A DNA stretch of 64,000 nucleotides. It comes from JAAYAY01 sp963674575. Lineage in GTDB: Bacteria > Planctomycetota > Planctomycetia > Pirellulales > Thermoguttaceae. Below, one piece after another: positions 1 to 7,299 of this stretch. Positions within the stretch are counted from its first letter, which is position 1. Every line of letters begins with the position of its first letter. The notes below the pieces were generated by a model. That model made no database searches, was not told where the DNA came from, and saw only the letters and a program-made list of their open reading frames with translations. Both the position numbers and the translations under genes were made by a program. The stretch lies in the NCBI GenBank assembly GCA_963674575.2, contig CAXXQT010000009.1, forward strand, positions 1,302,001 to 1,366,000, read 5' to 3'.

Positions 1-602
1 ATCTCTTCGCCCATGAACGCCGAACGCAAAGTCGAGAATAGGATGAAAACCCGTTCGTCCGTCGACGCCAGGTCTTCCGGCCGAAGGGCCGCCATGTTCA
101 CCAAGATGCATCGAAAATTGGGAACGACGGCTTCCAGACCAGGCGGCGCCGCCCCCAACTCACGGAACTCAACGGGCGGAGAGGTCGCTTCTCCGCGGCG
201 GAGGACCAAGGTAATAATCGGTGGAAGGCGAAAGTCCGCGGGATAGCCGGCTGCCTTCAGTTGTCGATCCCACATCTGCACCATGTATCGCAGTGGTTGA
301 AAAGCGGTGATCTGGTCCGACTCGGTCTTGTATTCGGCCAACACACAAACATATACCCCCGCCGTGGCATCGGTTGGTGGTTGTTCTCGCAGGGGAATTC
401 TGTAGGACAGATCGCCATAAGACTGGTGGAACTCTTCGTCGACGTAAGCGCCGCGGTGCAAAACGACCCTATCCAGATCGAGCTGGCCGACGAGCTCCTT
501 GGGTAGATAATGCCGCAAGAAGGCTCGCGCCACTTCACCATCCCGGAAACAGCGTCTGACAAATTCCTCGCGTTTGCCCTCCCAAATGCCTGCGTCTGTC
601 AT
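1..602 (-). CDS. Rpn/YhgA-like PD-(D/E)XK nuclease, partial (runs off left edge)
   Basis: The minus strand reads open from an ATG at 602 to the window edge, about 200 residues, starting MTDAGIWEGKREEFVRR. Visible family features are a segment YVDEEFHQSYGDLSYRIPL followed about 25 residues later by CVLAEYKTESD. Together these match the D...E-x-(K/Q) core of the Rpn (recombination-promoting nuclease, YhgA-like, PF04754) family, and the next stretch, FQPLRYMVQMWDRQ, is also typical. Rpn proteins are PD-(D/E)XK DNases, often present in many copies and historically annotated as transposases. The C-terminus lies outside the window, so completeness is unknown. It is downstream of trxB on the same strand with a 143-base gap, so co-transcription is possible but functional linkage is unlikely. 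An antisense frame at 257-562 is a shadow. Confidence 0.8.
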   Translation of the reverse strand, partial: MTDAGIWEGKREEFVRRCFRDGEVARAFLRHYLPKELVGQLDLDRVVLHRGAYVDEEFHQSYGDLSYRIPLREQPPTDATAGVYVCVLAEYKTESDQITAFQPLRYMVQMWDRQLKAAGYPADFRLPPIITLVLRRGEATSPPVEFRELGAAPPGLEAVVPNFRCILVNMAALRPEDLASTDERVFILFSTLRSAFMGEE

Positions 603-745
603 GATCGGTCGCTCCTGCGAGAGTCAATCTCAACAGACATTCTATTCAGCCCGCGATGCGGTCACAACACGACACGAGTGGCCACTTCGCCGGAAAGATG
701 GGGCGAAAATTGCACCACCCCCCCTCTTGCTGGGATTTAGCAGAA

Positions 746-1819
746 TCACAACCCCTTCGCGGCCAGCCAGCGTTCGGCGTCCAGAGCAGCCATGCAGCCG
801 CTGCCGGCAGCCGTGATCGCCTGACGGTAGTAATCGTCAGCCACGTCGCCCGCAGCAAAAACCCCTTCCACACTGGTGTAGGTGCGTCCGGGGGTCGTCC
901 ACTGGAGGTATTTCTTGTCCGTCATGGCCAGCTTGCCTTCCAGGAAGGCTGTGTTGGGCGTGTGCCCGATGGCCAGGAAGACGCCCGTGGCCTCCACATC
1001 CAGGTCTCCTTCGCCCTTCGTGCTGGCAAGGCGAACGCCAGTCACGCCGGTCTCGTCGTTTCCGAGCACTTCACTCAATGTGCGGCTCCAAAGCACCTCG
1101 ATCTTCGGGTGTTCGATCGCCCGCTGGGCCATGATCTTCGACGCGCGAAGCTCGTCGCGGCGATGGACCATGTAGACCTTCTCAGCATACTTGGCCAGAT
1201 AGTCAGCCTCTTCCACGGCCGAGTCACCGCCGCCGACCACAATGAGCGGCTTGTTGCGAAACCGCGGCAGGGCCCCGTCGCAAACGGCACAGGCGCTCAC
1301 GCCGCGGTTCTTGTACTGGTCCTCCGAAGGCAGCCCAAGATAGTTGGCCCGCGCCCCTGTGGCCACGATCACGGCAAGGGCCTCGTGAGTCTTGCCTTCC
1401 GAGTCGGTCAGTTTGAACGGATGCCCGTCGAAATCGACGTCCACGATGTCCTGCGTGATCACCCTCGTGCCGAAGTTCAGTGCCTGCTGACGCATCAGTT
1501 CCATAAGTTCCGGCCCGCTGACGCCTTCCTTCATGTGGGGCGCCATGATGATCCGGCGATTCTGATCGATCGAATCGTCGAGATAGGACTCCAGGTCCCC
1601 CTTGGGGAAACCGGGGAAATTCTCGACCTCGGTGGTCAGCGCCAACTGCCCCAAAGGTAGGGTGCCGGCCATGCGGTTCTCTTCGGTAATCGCTCCTTCG
1701 AACACCAGCGGTTTCAGTTCTGCACGAGCGCAATAAATGGCCGAAGTCCAGCCCGCGGGCCCGCTTCCAATAATGATGACCTTTTCGGGTTCTGGCACGT
1801 TCCTATCTCCATACTTCAC
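746..1819 (-). CDS. trxB: Thioredoxin reductase (NADPH)
   Basis: FAD-dependent reductase that passes electrons from NADPH to thioredoxin in the cytoplasm. The protein has 357 residues. It has an N-terminal FAD-binding GSGPAG motif at about residue 17, the redox pair CAVCDG at C177 and C180, a second Rossmann motif VGGGDSAVEEA for NADPH, the HRRDELRAS NADPH-phosphate motif, and a C-terminal FAD motif GVFAAGDV. It is about 30-40 residues longer than typical bacterial TrxB. The ATG at 1819 is chosen because only a short tail (MKYGDRNVPEPEK) precedes the first beta strand and a good -10 box lies 34 bases upstream. It is transcribed divergently from the small membrane protein at 1952. Confidence 0.95.
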   Translation of the reverse strand: MKYGDRNVPEPEKVIIIGSGPAGWTSAIYCARAELKPLVFEGAITEENRMAGTLPLGQLALTTEVENFPGFPKGDLESYLDDSIDQNRRIIMAPHMKEGVSGPELMELMRQQALNFGTRVITQDIVDVDFDGHPFKLTDSEGKTHEALAVIVATGARANYLGLPSEDQYKNRGVSACAVCDGALPRFRNKPLIVVGGGDSAVEEADYLAKYAEKVYMVHRRDELRASKIMAQRAIEHPKIEVLWSRTLSEVLGNDETGVTGVRLASTKGEGDLDVEATGVFLAIGHTPNTAFLEGKLAMTDKKYLQWTTPGRTYTSVEGVFAAGDVADDYYRQAITAAGSGCMAALDAERWLAAKGL

Positions 1820-1852
1820 TTGAGGTTGAGTTTGGCTTGTCGAATTCCCGGT

Positions 1853-1858
1853 ATTATA
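1853..1858 (-). promoter_or_regulatory. Probable -10 box of trxB
   Basis: Reading the minus strand there is a perfect TATAAT at 1858-1853. The start codon of trxB is at 1819, so transcription would begin about 27 bases before it. No good -35 hexamer is seen at 16-18 bases, so this is a one-element promoter call. Confidence 0.5.
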
Positions 1859-1951
1859 GGAATGGCAGCAAGGGGCTGGTAGGGTCAGAAGCCGCGGAAA
1901 CGCTGTTGAGCACCCGCTGCAAACGGTACAATCCCGCTGGCAGACGCCAGC

Positions 1952-2368
1952 TTGCCCATATCCGCGTATTCTGTAACCCCCTTCGTATCCCGATCAGCCC
2001 CCGCCGTCCCTTTGTCCCAGACGCCCGATCCTTTCGAACCCGACCCGGAAGCCAGACAGTTTACGACTCGCCGAATTCTGCTGCTGGTCGTGGTCTGCGC
2101 GGCGGTCGCGGGATTGAGCCAGACGCTCGATCTTCCTTTCGCCGTCCGGACAATCCTCACGTTCTTGTGGATGGCCCTGGCTGCCTACGGCGTATTCCGA
2201 ATGCCATACGGCATCCTCGCCCTTCTCGGACGAACGAAACGGCAGCAACGCCTGAAGGCCCAGCGGGCGGAGTTGGAACGGATGATCGCCCAAAAACGGA
2301 GCGAAGTCCAGATTCGCTCAGATCTCGAACCGCCAGACTCAGGTGAAGTCGGTGATTCGTCAAAGTGA
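1952..2368 (+). CDS. Small hypothetical membrane protein
   Basis: Open frame of 138 codons beginning at a TTG. A start further in is possible because the first 35 residues are low-complexity and no ATG is available. Residues about 40-95 hold two hydrophobic segments (RILLLVVVCAAVAG and ILTFLWMALAAYGVF), followed by a basic, coiled-coil-like tail rich in Lys, Arg and Glu. I do not recognise the family. The last codons (SSK and the TGA stop) are supplied by the left end of the repeat element starting at 2360, so the original C-terminus may have been replaced when the element inserted. It stands alone between trxB (divergent) and metF. Confidence 0.55.
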   Translation: MPISAYSVTPFVSRSAPAVPLSQTPDPFEPDPEARQFTTRRILLLVVVCAAVAGLSQTLDLPFAVRTILTFLWMALAAYGVFRMPYGILALLGRTKRQQRLKAQRAELERMIAQKRSEVQIRSDLEPPDSGEVGDSSK

Positions 2369-2540
2369 AAAGGACGGAACTGTCGAGAGCTGCGGACTCC
2401 CTGAAATGCTGAACTAGGGCTGAAGACTGTAGGTTCCTGATGCGAGGTTGATCGGTGTGGAAAACCGGCTTCGACGCGTCGAAAGTCCCTGGTTTGCAGG
2501 CCTTCAGCCTTGTCTCCGGCATCATTCGTTTTCACTTTGA
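2360..2540 (+). repeat. MITE-like dispersed element, copy A
   Basis: A 181-bp element bounded by perfect 12-bp terminal inverted repeats, TCAAAGTGAAAA at 2360-2371 and TTTTCACTTTGA at 2529-2540. Internally it has GGCTGAAGACTGTAGG near 2419 and CCTTCAGCCTTG near 2500, which can pair. It aligns along its length with the reverse-strand copies at 47470-47671 and 60155-60370, and partly with 53866-53994. It has no coding capacity. By definition this resembles a miniature inverted-repeat transposable element; the mobilising transposase is not in the window. It covers the stop codon of the gene on its left. Confidence 0.85.
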
Positions 2541-2616
2541 GTAATGTAACGTGCGCATAACTCGTTGCTCTCAATAGGCTTATCAGGATGCGTCGAACCG
2601 GCGGGTCGGTTCGCGG

Positions 2617-2645
2617 TTGGTCCGCTGCAAGAATCCTGGTATACT
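2617..2645 (+). promoter_or_regulatory. Sigma70-type promoter for metF
   Basis: TTGGTC at 2617-2622 and TATACT at 2640-2645 are separated by 17 bases, with TG one base before the -10 (an extended -10). This would start an RNA near 2652, giving a 5' leader of about 250 bases before metF. No gene lies between. Confidence 0.55.
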
Positions 2646-2663
2646 CAAGCTTTTCCATCATGC

Positions 2664-2904
2664 GGCGATCGAGACAGGGATGTTCCCTGTCTATCGCGGG
2701 GGGCACTAAGCCGCCTATCGTAGCCGTCACGCTCCGTCGTGATGAGCCCCCCTGTGACTTGAAGAGCAAGTCACTGCTTGGGGTCCGTGTTTCGCGTAAC
2801 GCTTACCAAAAGCAACCGCGGAGCCGTCCATTAAGGCCCCGTTGCCGCATTTCGCCTGACCGGCCCCCCCTCGTTGTCATATCTTATCTTCTACGGAGAG
2901 TCTC
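2664..2904 (+). promoter_or_regulatory. Long structured 5' leader of metF
   Basis: The roughly 250-base leader holds at least two strong stem-loops. At 2665-2697 there is a 9-bp perfect stem AGACAGGGA/TCCCTGTCT with a 3-base loop, extended below by GCGAT/ATCGC. At 2754-2774 there is an 8-bp perfect stem GTGACTTG/CAAGTCAC with loop AAGAG, flanked by CCCC and GGGG runs that can pair. metF genes are often under S-adenosylmethionine, S-adenosylhomocysteine or cobalamin riboswitches, but I could not match this leader to a consensus I know. Function is inferred from position only. Confidence 0.35.
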
Positions 2905-3861
2905 ATGCGTATCGGCGAGATTATCGAAGCCCAAGACACGGCCATCAGCTTCGAGTTTTTTCCTCCCAAGAATGAGCCCGGCTGGGACAAACTCTTCGAT
3001 ACGATTTCTCATCTCGTTCCCCTGAATCCCTCCTTCGTGAGCGTGACTTATGGAGCGGGAGGCACGACCCGGCAGCGAACGCACCAGCTTGTCGAACGCC
3101 TCAAGAAAGAGACCTCCCTGACGATCGCAGCTCACCTGACCTGCGTGGGCTCCCACCGCAATGAGATTCAAGAAATCCTCGGTCGTTATGCCGATCTGGG
3201 AGTGAACAACATCGTGGCGCTCCGCGGCGATGCCTGCGATCCGGACGGCTCGGAGCCGGTGAACCATTTTGGCTATGCGGCGGATCTGGTCAGCTTCATT
3301 CGGAAGCGTTTCCCCGGCATGCACATCGGCGTGGCCGGTTACCCGGAAGGTCATCCCGACACCGACAACCGACTCCTGGAAATGGACTATCTCAAGGCCA
3401 AGGTGGATGCCGGCGCCGACTATATTGTCACTCAGATGTTCTTCGACAATCGCGATTTCTACGACTTCTGCGAGCGATGTGAACTGGCCGGGATCCGCGT
3501 GCCGATCATCGCCGGGATCATGCCCGTCACGTCGTTGAGCGGGATGAAGCGAATGGCGGACCTGGCCAGGCGATCGCGTTTCCCCAGCGGATTGCTGCGG
3601 GCGGTGCACCGAGCCCAGGGCAAAGACTACGTGAAGCGTGTGGGCATCCACTGGGCGGCCGAACAGGTTCGCGACCTGCTCGACAACGAGGTGGCTGGCG
3701 TCCACTTCTACACCCTCAACAATTCGGACGCCTCGCTGCGAATCTGCGAGACCCTCGGACTTCGCGACTTCTCCAAGGTGATCGGTCCCGACGTCAAGGC
3801 GATCCGGACCCGGGCAAAGAACCGCCGGATGGCCGCCCTGATGATGGCTACCGATATCTGA
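2905..3861 (+). CDS. metF: 5,10-methylenetetrahydrofolate reductase
   Basis: Flavoprotein that reduces 5,10-methylene-THF to 5-methyl-THF, the methyl donor for methionine synthesis. The 318-residue length is normal for the bacterial one-domain enzyme. Family motifs are visible in order: SFEFFPPKN at about 15 (the catalytic Glu region), VSVTYGAGG at about 48, LRGD at about 110 (FAD contact), YIVTQMFFDN at about 175 and GIMPVTS at about 207. The ATG is preceded by GGAGAG at a normal distance. It is a single-gene unit with its own promoter and long leader; the next gene is more than 600 bases away. Confident from sequence motifs. Confidence 0.97.
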   Translation: MRIGEIIEAQDTAISFEFFPPKNEPGWDKLFDTISHLVPLNPSFVSVTYGAGGTTRQRTHQLVERLKKETSLTIAAHLTCVGSHRNEIQEILGRYADLGVNNIVALRGDACDPDGSEPVNHFGYAADLVSFIRKRFPGMHIGVAGYPEGHPDTDNRLLEMDYLKAKVDAGADYIVTQMFFDNRDFYDFCERCELAGIRVPIIAGIMPVTSLSGMKRMADLARRSRFPSGLLRAVHRAQGKDYVKRVGIHWAAEQVRDLLDNEVAGVHFYTLNNSDASLRICETLGLRDFSKVIGPDVKAIRTRAKNRRMAALMMATDI

Positions 3862-4403
3862 GCTAAGGGACGACTCAGAATTAACTCGCACATTCCGATG
3901 TGAATGATAGCGGATATGGCACCATACGTAGACAGCCGGAAACTGACGGGAACAGAAGGAAACCAAGATAACAGAGGTAATTCCTCCGTTTCCTCGGTCC
4001 TCCCTGTTTCGCAAGCCTCAGGAATCACTCATGACGCAATCGGTACGGCGACTCAAGTCCACAAGGGCAAAGGGCCTGGATTGCTCGAATCGATCTTTGG
4101 CAAAGTGAAGGCGTGTGAAACCTCAGCGATATGACGCTGATCGACATACCACTTGGATTGGTCATCTACTTCCACTGTCTAAAACTGGCCGATGGGATCT
4201 CCAGCCTGATCCTGCATGGAGCCAAACAGGAGCAATTGCTCGTGGGAGTAGACGGAGAGAACAGAGCCTTTCCACTCTGTTCTCTCCGTTGACTCCTGTT
4301 CACGGCCATCCCCCCCATAACTCGAAATGCCAAGGTTGTTTTCGAGTCATTCTTGATTGCTGCCAGGACGAAATCGCATCTTCTGGCCTGTTTCTGTGGA
4401 AAA
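3862..4403 (+). other. Intergenic region with two inverted repeats, no gene seen
   Basis: No convincing coding frame on either strand. At 3952-4007 there is an imperfect inverted repeat (ACAG...AGAGG against CCTCC...CTGT). At 4252-4289 there is a perfect 15-bp stem, ACGGAGAGAACAGAG against CTCTGTTCTCTCCGT with an 8-base loop. Neither is followed by a T-run, so they look more like dispersed hairpin repeats than classical terminators, although either could end the metF transcript. Confidence 0.5.
4252..4289 (+). repeat. Perfect 15-bp hairpin
   Basis: Arms 4252-4266 and 4275-4289 are exact reverse complements with loop CCTTTCCA. An outer GAGT/ACTC pairing can extend it. It lies about 185 bases upstream of the GH127 gene and has no T-tract. 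Confidence 0.8.
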
Positions 4404-4475
4404 GGTGAACTCCTCGCGCCGGGCGGTTACAATGGCCGCCTGATAGTTCAGAGTGTTCTCGCGAGGAGTTTCACC
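4404..4475 (+). promoter_or_regulatory. Inverted repeat spanning the promoter and ribosome-binding site of the GH127 gene
   Basis: Left arm 4404-4418 (GGTGAACTCCTCGCG) pairs with right arm 4460-4475 (CGCGAGGAGTTTCACC) through 6+9 base pairs with one unpaired T. Inside, GGCGG at 4422-4426 pairs with CCGCC at 4436-4440. A possible promoter, GTGAAC at 4405 and TACAAT at 4428-4433 with 17 bases between, lies across the left arm and the inner loop. The right arm contains the GAGGAG ribosome-binding site of the gene starting at 4477. The structure could be an operator, or an RNA fold that hides the binding site if transcription starts further upstream. Confidence 0.5.
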
Positions 4476-4476
4476 T

Positions 4477-7269
4477 ATGGCGACGCGGATTATTGGTTTC
4501 CTGCTGGCGTGGTCGGTTGCATTTTGTGCCTTGGCTGATGAGACGCATCCTGCCTGCGATTCGGCCCCGTCGGCGACCTTCCGGTTCGAAGGACCGTTGG
4601 GGGATCGGGTCGACGCGAACGTGGACGGCTGGCTCGTTCGGGCCCCGCAGGCGAACCCGGGCTTGCTTGCCATGTTCCGTCTTCGCGATCGTCAGCCCAA
4701 GCCTCAGTTGGTGCCGTGGGCCGGCGAGTTTGTGGGCAAATACCTGATCTCGGCCATTCAGGCCCTACGCATGACGAACGATCCCCGGCTGAAAGCGACG
4801 GTTCAGTCGGTGATTGACGAACTGCTCCGCTGTCAGGCCGACGACGGCTACCTGGGGCCCTTCCCGAAGGATGAACGGCTTCTGGCCCACTGGGACCTTT
4901 GGGGCCACTACCACATCATGCTCGCCCTGCTCATGTGGCACGACGCCACCGGCGATCCGCAAGCCCTGGCTGCCTGCCGCCGGATGGCCGACCTTATGGC
5001 CAGCACCTACCTCGACACGGATCGCCGCATGCTCGACGCCGGCAGCGACGAAATGAACCTGGCCGTGATCCACGGGCTGGGCCGGCTCTACCGAAAGACG
5101 GGCGAGCCCCGCTATCGGCAGATGATGGACGAGATCCTCGTGGACTGGGAAAAGGCCGGCGACTACTTTCGCACGGGGCTTGCGGGAGTTGAATACTTCC
5201 GCACTCCCCGCCCTCGATGGGAAAGTCTCCACGACCTGCAAGGACTCGTCGAGCTGTATTTCATCACGGGGGACGCAGAGTATCGCAAGGCCTATCTCAA
5301 CCACTGGTACAGCATCCGCCGCTGCGACCGCCGCAACACGGGCGGTTTCAGTTCCGGAGAGAAGGCAACCGGCACGCCCTACGAACCCACCGCCATCGAA
5401 ACCTGCTGCACGATCGCCTGGATGGCGCTCACGATCGACGCTCTGCGGCTGGTGAACGACCCGACCATGGCCGACGAACTGGAGCTCTCCACCTTCAACG
5501 GCATGCTCGGGGCCCAGCATCCCTCGGGCAGTTGGTGGACCTACAACACGCCCATGGACGGCGTGCGCGAGGCCTCGGACCACACGATCGTTTTTCAGGC
5601 TCGGGCCGGCACGCCCGAGCTTAATTGTTGTTCGGTCAACGCGCCCCGCGGACTGGGCATGCTTTCGGAATGGGCCGTCATGCAGTTCGGCCGCGGGCTG
5701 ACGGTCAACTACTACGGCCCTATGACGGTCACGGCGCCGCTCAAGAACGGCCACCGTGTCACTCTCACTCAGGAAACCCGCTATCCCCTCGACGGGCGAA
5801 TTCGCTTGATTGTCTCGCCCGAACAGGAAGAGATCTTTCCGATCACGCTCCGGATTCCGACCTGGGCAGAGGGCGCGTCCGTCCGCCTTCCCGACGGCAA
5901 GATCCGCGCGGATCGCCCGGGAACGTATCTCATGATCAACCGCCAATGGAAACGGGGCGACGTGCTGGAAATCAACTTCCCCATGAAACTCCGCGCCGTC
6001 GCGGGCGATGGTCCCATGTTCGGGCGGATGAGCGTCTATCGCGGCCCCTTGCTGCTCGCTTTCGACTCGCTCGAAAACGAATTCGACGAAGCCGACCTGC
6101 CTCGCCTGACGCCAGGCATGCTCCAAGAGGCGAAGATTTCCTTTCCTGAGCCGGACAAGGCGACCGAGGCGATCGGACGTTTCACGCCCTGGATTCGCGT
6201 CGACCTGCCCCTGGCCGACGGTCGCACGCTCCGGCTGGTCGACTTCGCCAGCGCCGGGTCGCTCGGCAATCAATACGTCTCCTGGCTGCCGGCCGACGAA
6301 CTGCCGCCGCCGATCCCCGTTGTCTTTGAACCGGTGGACCGCGCCCACGTTCCGCCGGGCCGAATGCTCTTCACATTTCGCGCACCAGCGGCGGAAGCCA
6401 AGGACCGCACGTACGAAATTGTGATTGGCGTGTCGCCGAAATTCAGCACACCGGTTGTGCGTTTCAACGCGAAGTGCGCCACGCGAATTATCTTGCCCGC
6501 CGAAAAGACAGCCATCCTGAGACCGAAAAGGACCTACCTCTGGAAACTGATCGCCAGAAACTCCTTCGGCGAGGTCGAGAGCGTCGGACCAACGAGACAA
6601 CTGGTCGTCGATCCCACCCTGCCGCCGCTGACCGACGCGATGCTCAGCGAGTATGGCGAGCGGAAGGACGGAATCGTGATCGACGCTCCGCTGGCGGGAT
6701 CGCCCGAGCCGGCTTTCGGCGCGCTCAAGTCGGCCCAGGGCTGGAAACCGGCGTCGGGACCGGATGGAGCGGCGGAGCACGCCGTCCAAATCGACGGAAA
6801 GAAGGGGATGGTCATCTATGGCCTCAAGGCCTTTCCGGCCCGGGACTTCACGGTTAGCCTCCGGTTTTCCTATGCCAAGCGCGAGGCGCGCTTGGGTCAC
6901 ATCTTCAGTGCCTGGGCCCACGGCATGGATGATCCGCTGCGGATCTGCGTTGAGAACGGCGAACTCTCGGCTCGCGTTGAGGCGGGAAGTTTCTATCGCA
7001 CCGGCGCCATTGCCGTCGAGCCGGGCCGGTGGTATCACGTGTGCGTCGTGAAAAGCGGCGCCGACCTGACCCTTTACCTCGACGGCCGCAAGGTGGCCCA
7101 CACTGAAGTGCCTGCCGAGAATCGCTCCCAGGCCCGCGATTTCGCCCTCGGCGGCAACCCTCACTACACACGAGCGAGCGAACACCTCGCATGTTGCGTG
7201 GCAGACTTGAAGGTGAGCGTTCGCCCCCTGTCGGAAGACGCCGTCCGCGCCTTGGCGACGTCAAAGTGA
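4477..7269 (+). CDS. Secreted GH127 beta-L-arabinofuranosidase-like enzyme with C-terminal LamG-type domain
   Basis: The ATG at 4477 follows GAGGAG by 8 bases and begins a signal peptide (MATRIIGFLLAWSVAFCALA), so the 930-residue product is exported. Residues about 40-640 match the DUF1680/GH127 family, which removes terminal beta-L-arabinofuranosyl units with a zinc-bound cysteine nucleophile. The expected ligands are present: E308 and C310 (in ETCC) and the C384-C385 pair (in NCCSVN). A linker domain follows, and residues about 725-925 look like a concanavalin-A/LamG fold, a common carbohydrate-binding add-on. GH32-like gene 7300 follows after 30 bases on the same strand, suggesting a plant or algal glycan degradation unit. 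The exact substrate is inferred from family only. Confidence 0.88.
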   Translation: MATRIIGFLLAWSVAFCALADETHPACDSAPSATFRFEGPLGDRVDANVDGWLVRAPQANPGLLAMFRLRDRQPKPQLVPWAGEFVGKYLISAIQALRMTNDPRLKATVQSVIDELLRCQADDGYLGPFPKDERLLAHWDLWGHYHIMLALLMWHDATGDPQALAACRRMADLMASTYLDTDRRMLDAGSDEMNLAVIHGLGRLYRKTGEPRYRQMMDEILVDWEKAGDYFRTGLAGVEYFRTPRPRWESLHDLQGLVELYFITGDAEYRKAYLNHWYSIRRCDRRNTGGFSSGEKATGTPYEPTAIETCCTIAWMALTIDALRLVNDPTMADELELSTFNGMLGAQHPSGSWWTYNTPMDGVREASDHTIVFQARAGTPELNCCSVNAPRGLGMLSEWAVMQFGRGLTVNYYGPMTVTAPLKNGHRVTLTQETRYPLDGRIRLIVSPEQEEIFPITLRIPTWAEGASVRLPDGKIRADRPGTYLMINRQWKRGDVLEINFPMKLRAVAGDGPMFGRMSVYRGPLLLAFDSLENEFDEADLPRLTPGMLQEAKISFPEPDKATEAIGRFTPWIRVDLPLADGRTLRLVDFASAGSLGNQYVSWLPADELPPPIPVVFEPVDRAHVPPGRMLFTFRAPAAEAKDRTYEIVIGVSPKFSTPVVRFNAKCATRIILPAEKTAILRPKRTYLWKLIARNSFGEVESVGPTRQLVVDPTLPPLTDAMLSEYGERKDGIVIDAPLAGSPEPAFGALKSAQGWKPASGPDGAAEHAVQIDGKKGMVIYGLKAFPARDFTVSLRFSYAKREARLGHIFSAWAHGMDDPLRICVENGELSARVEAGSFYRTGAIAVEPGRWYHVCVVKSGADLTLYLDGRKVAHTEVPAENRSQARDFALGGNPHYTRASEHLACCVADLKVSVRPLSEDAVRALATSK

Positions 7270-7299
7270 CCCTACTTCCGCAATCTGGATCCCACACTC

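Noticed and set aside
656..1660. Long plus-strand open frame of 334 codons
   Set aside because: It is antisense to trxB, which has full family motifs. Such antisense frames are common in GC-rich DNA.
1837..2346. 169-codon frame overlapping the small membrane protein gene
   Set aside because: Arg/Pro/Ser-rich with no hydrophobic pattern; the 1952-2368 frame has two clear membrane segments.
4765..7185. 806-codon open frame antisense to the GH127 gene
   Set aside because: Composition is that of a reverse-complement shadow (rich in Arg, His, Gly, Val) and there is no recognisable domain.
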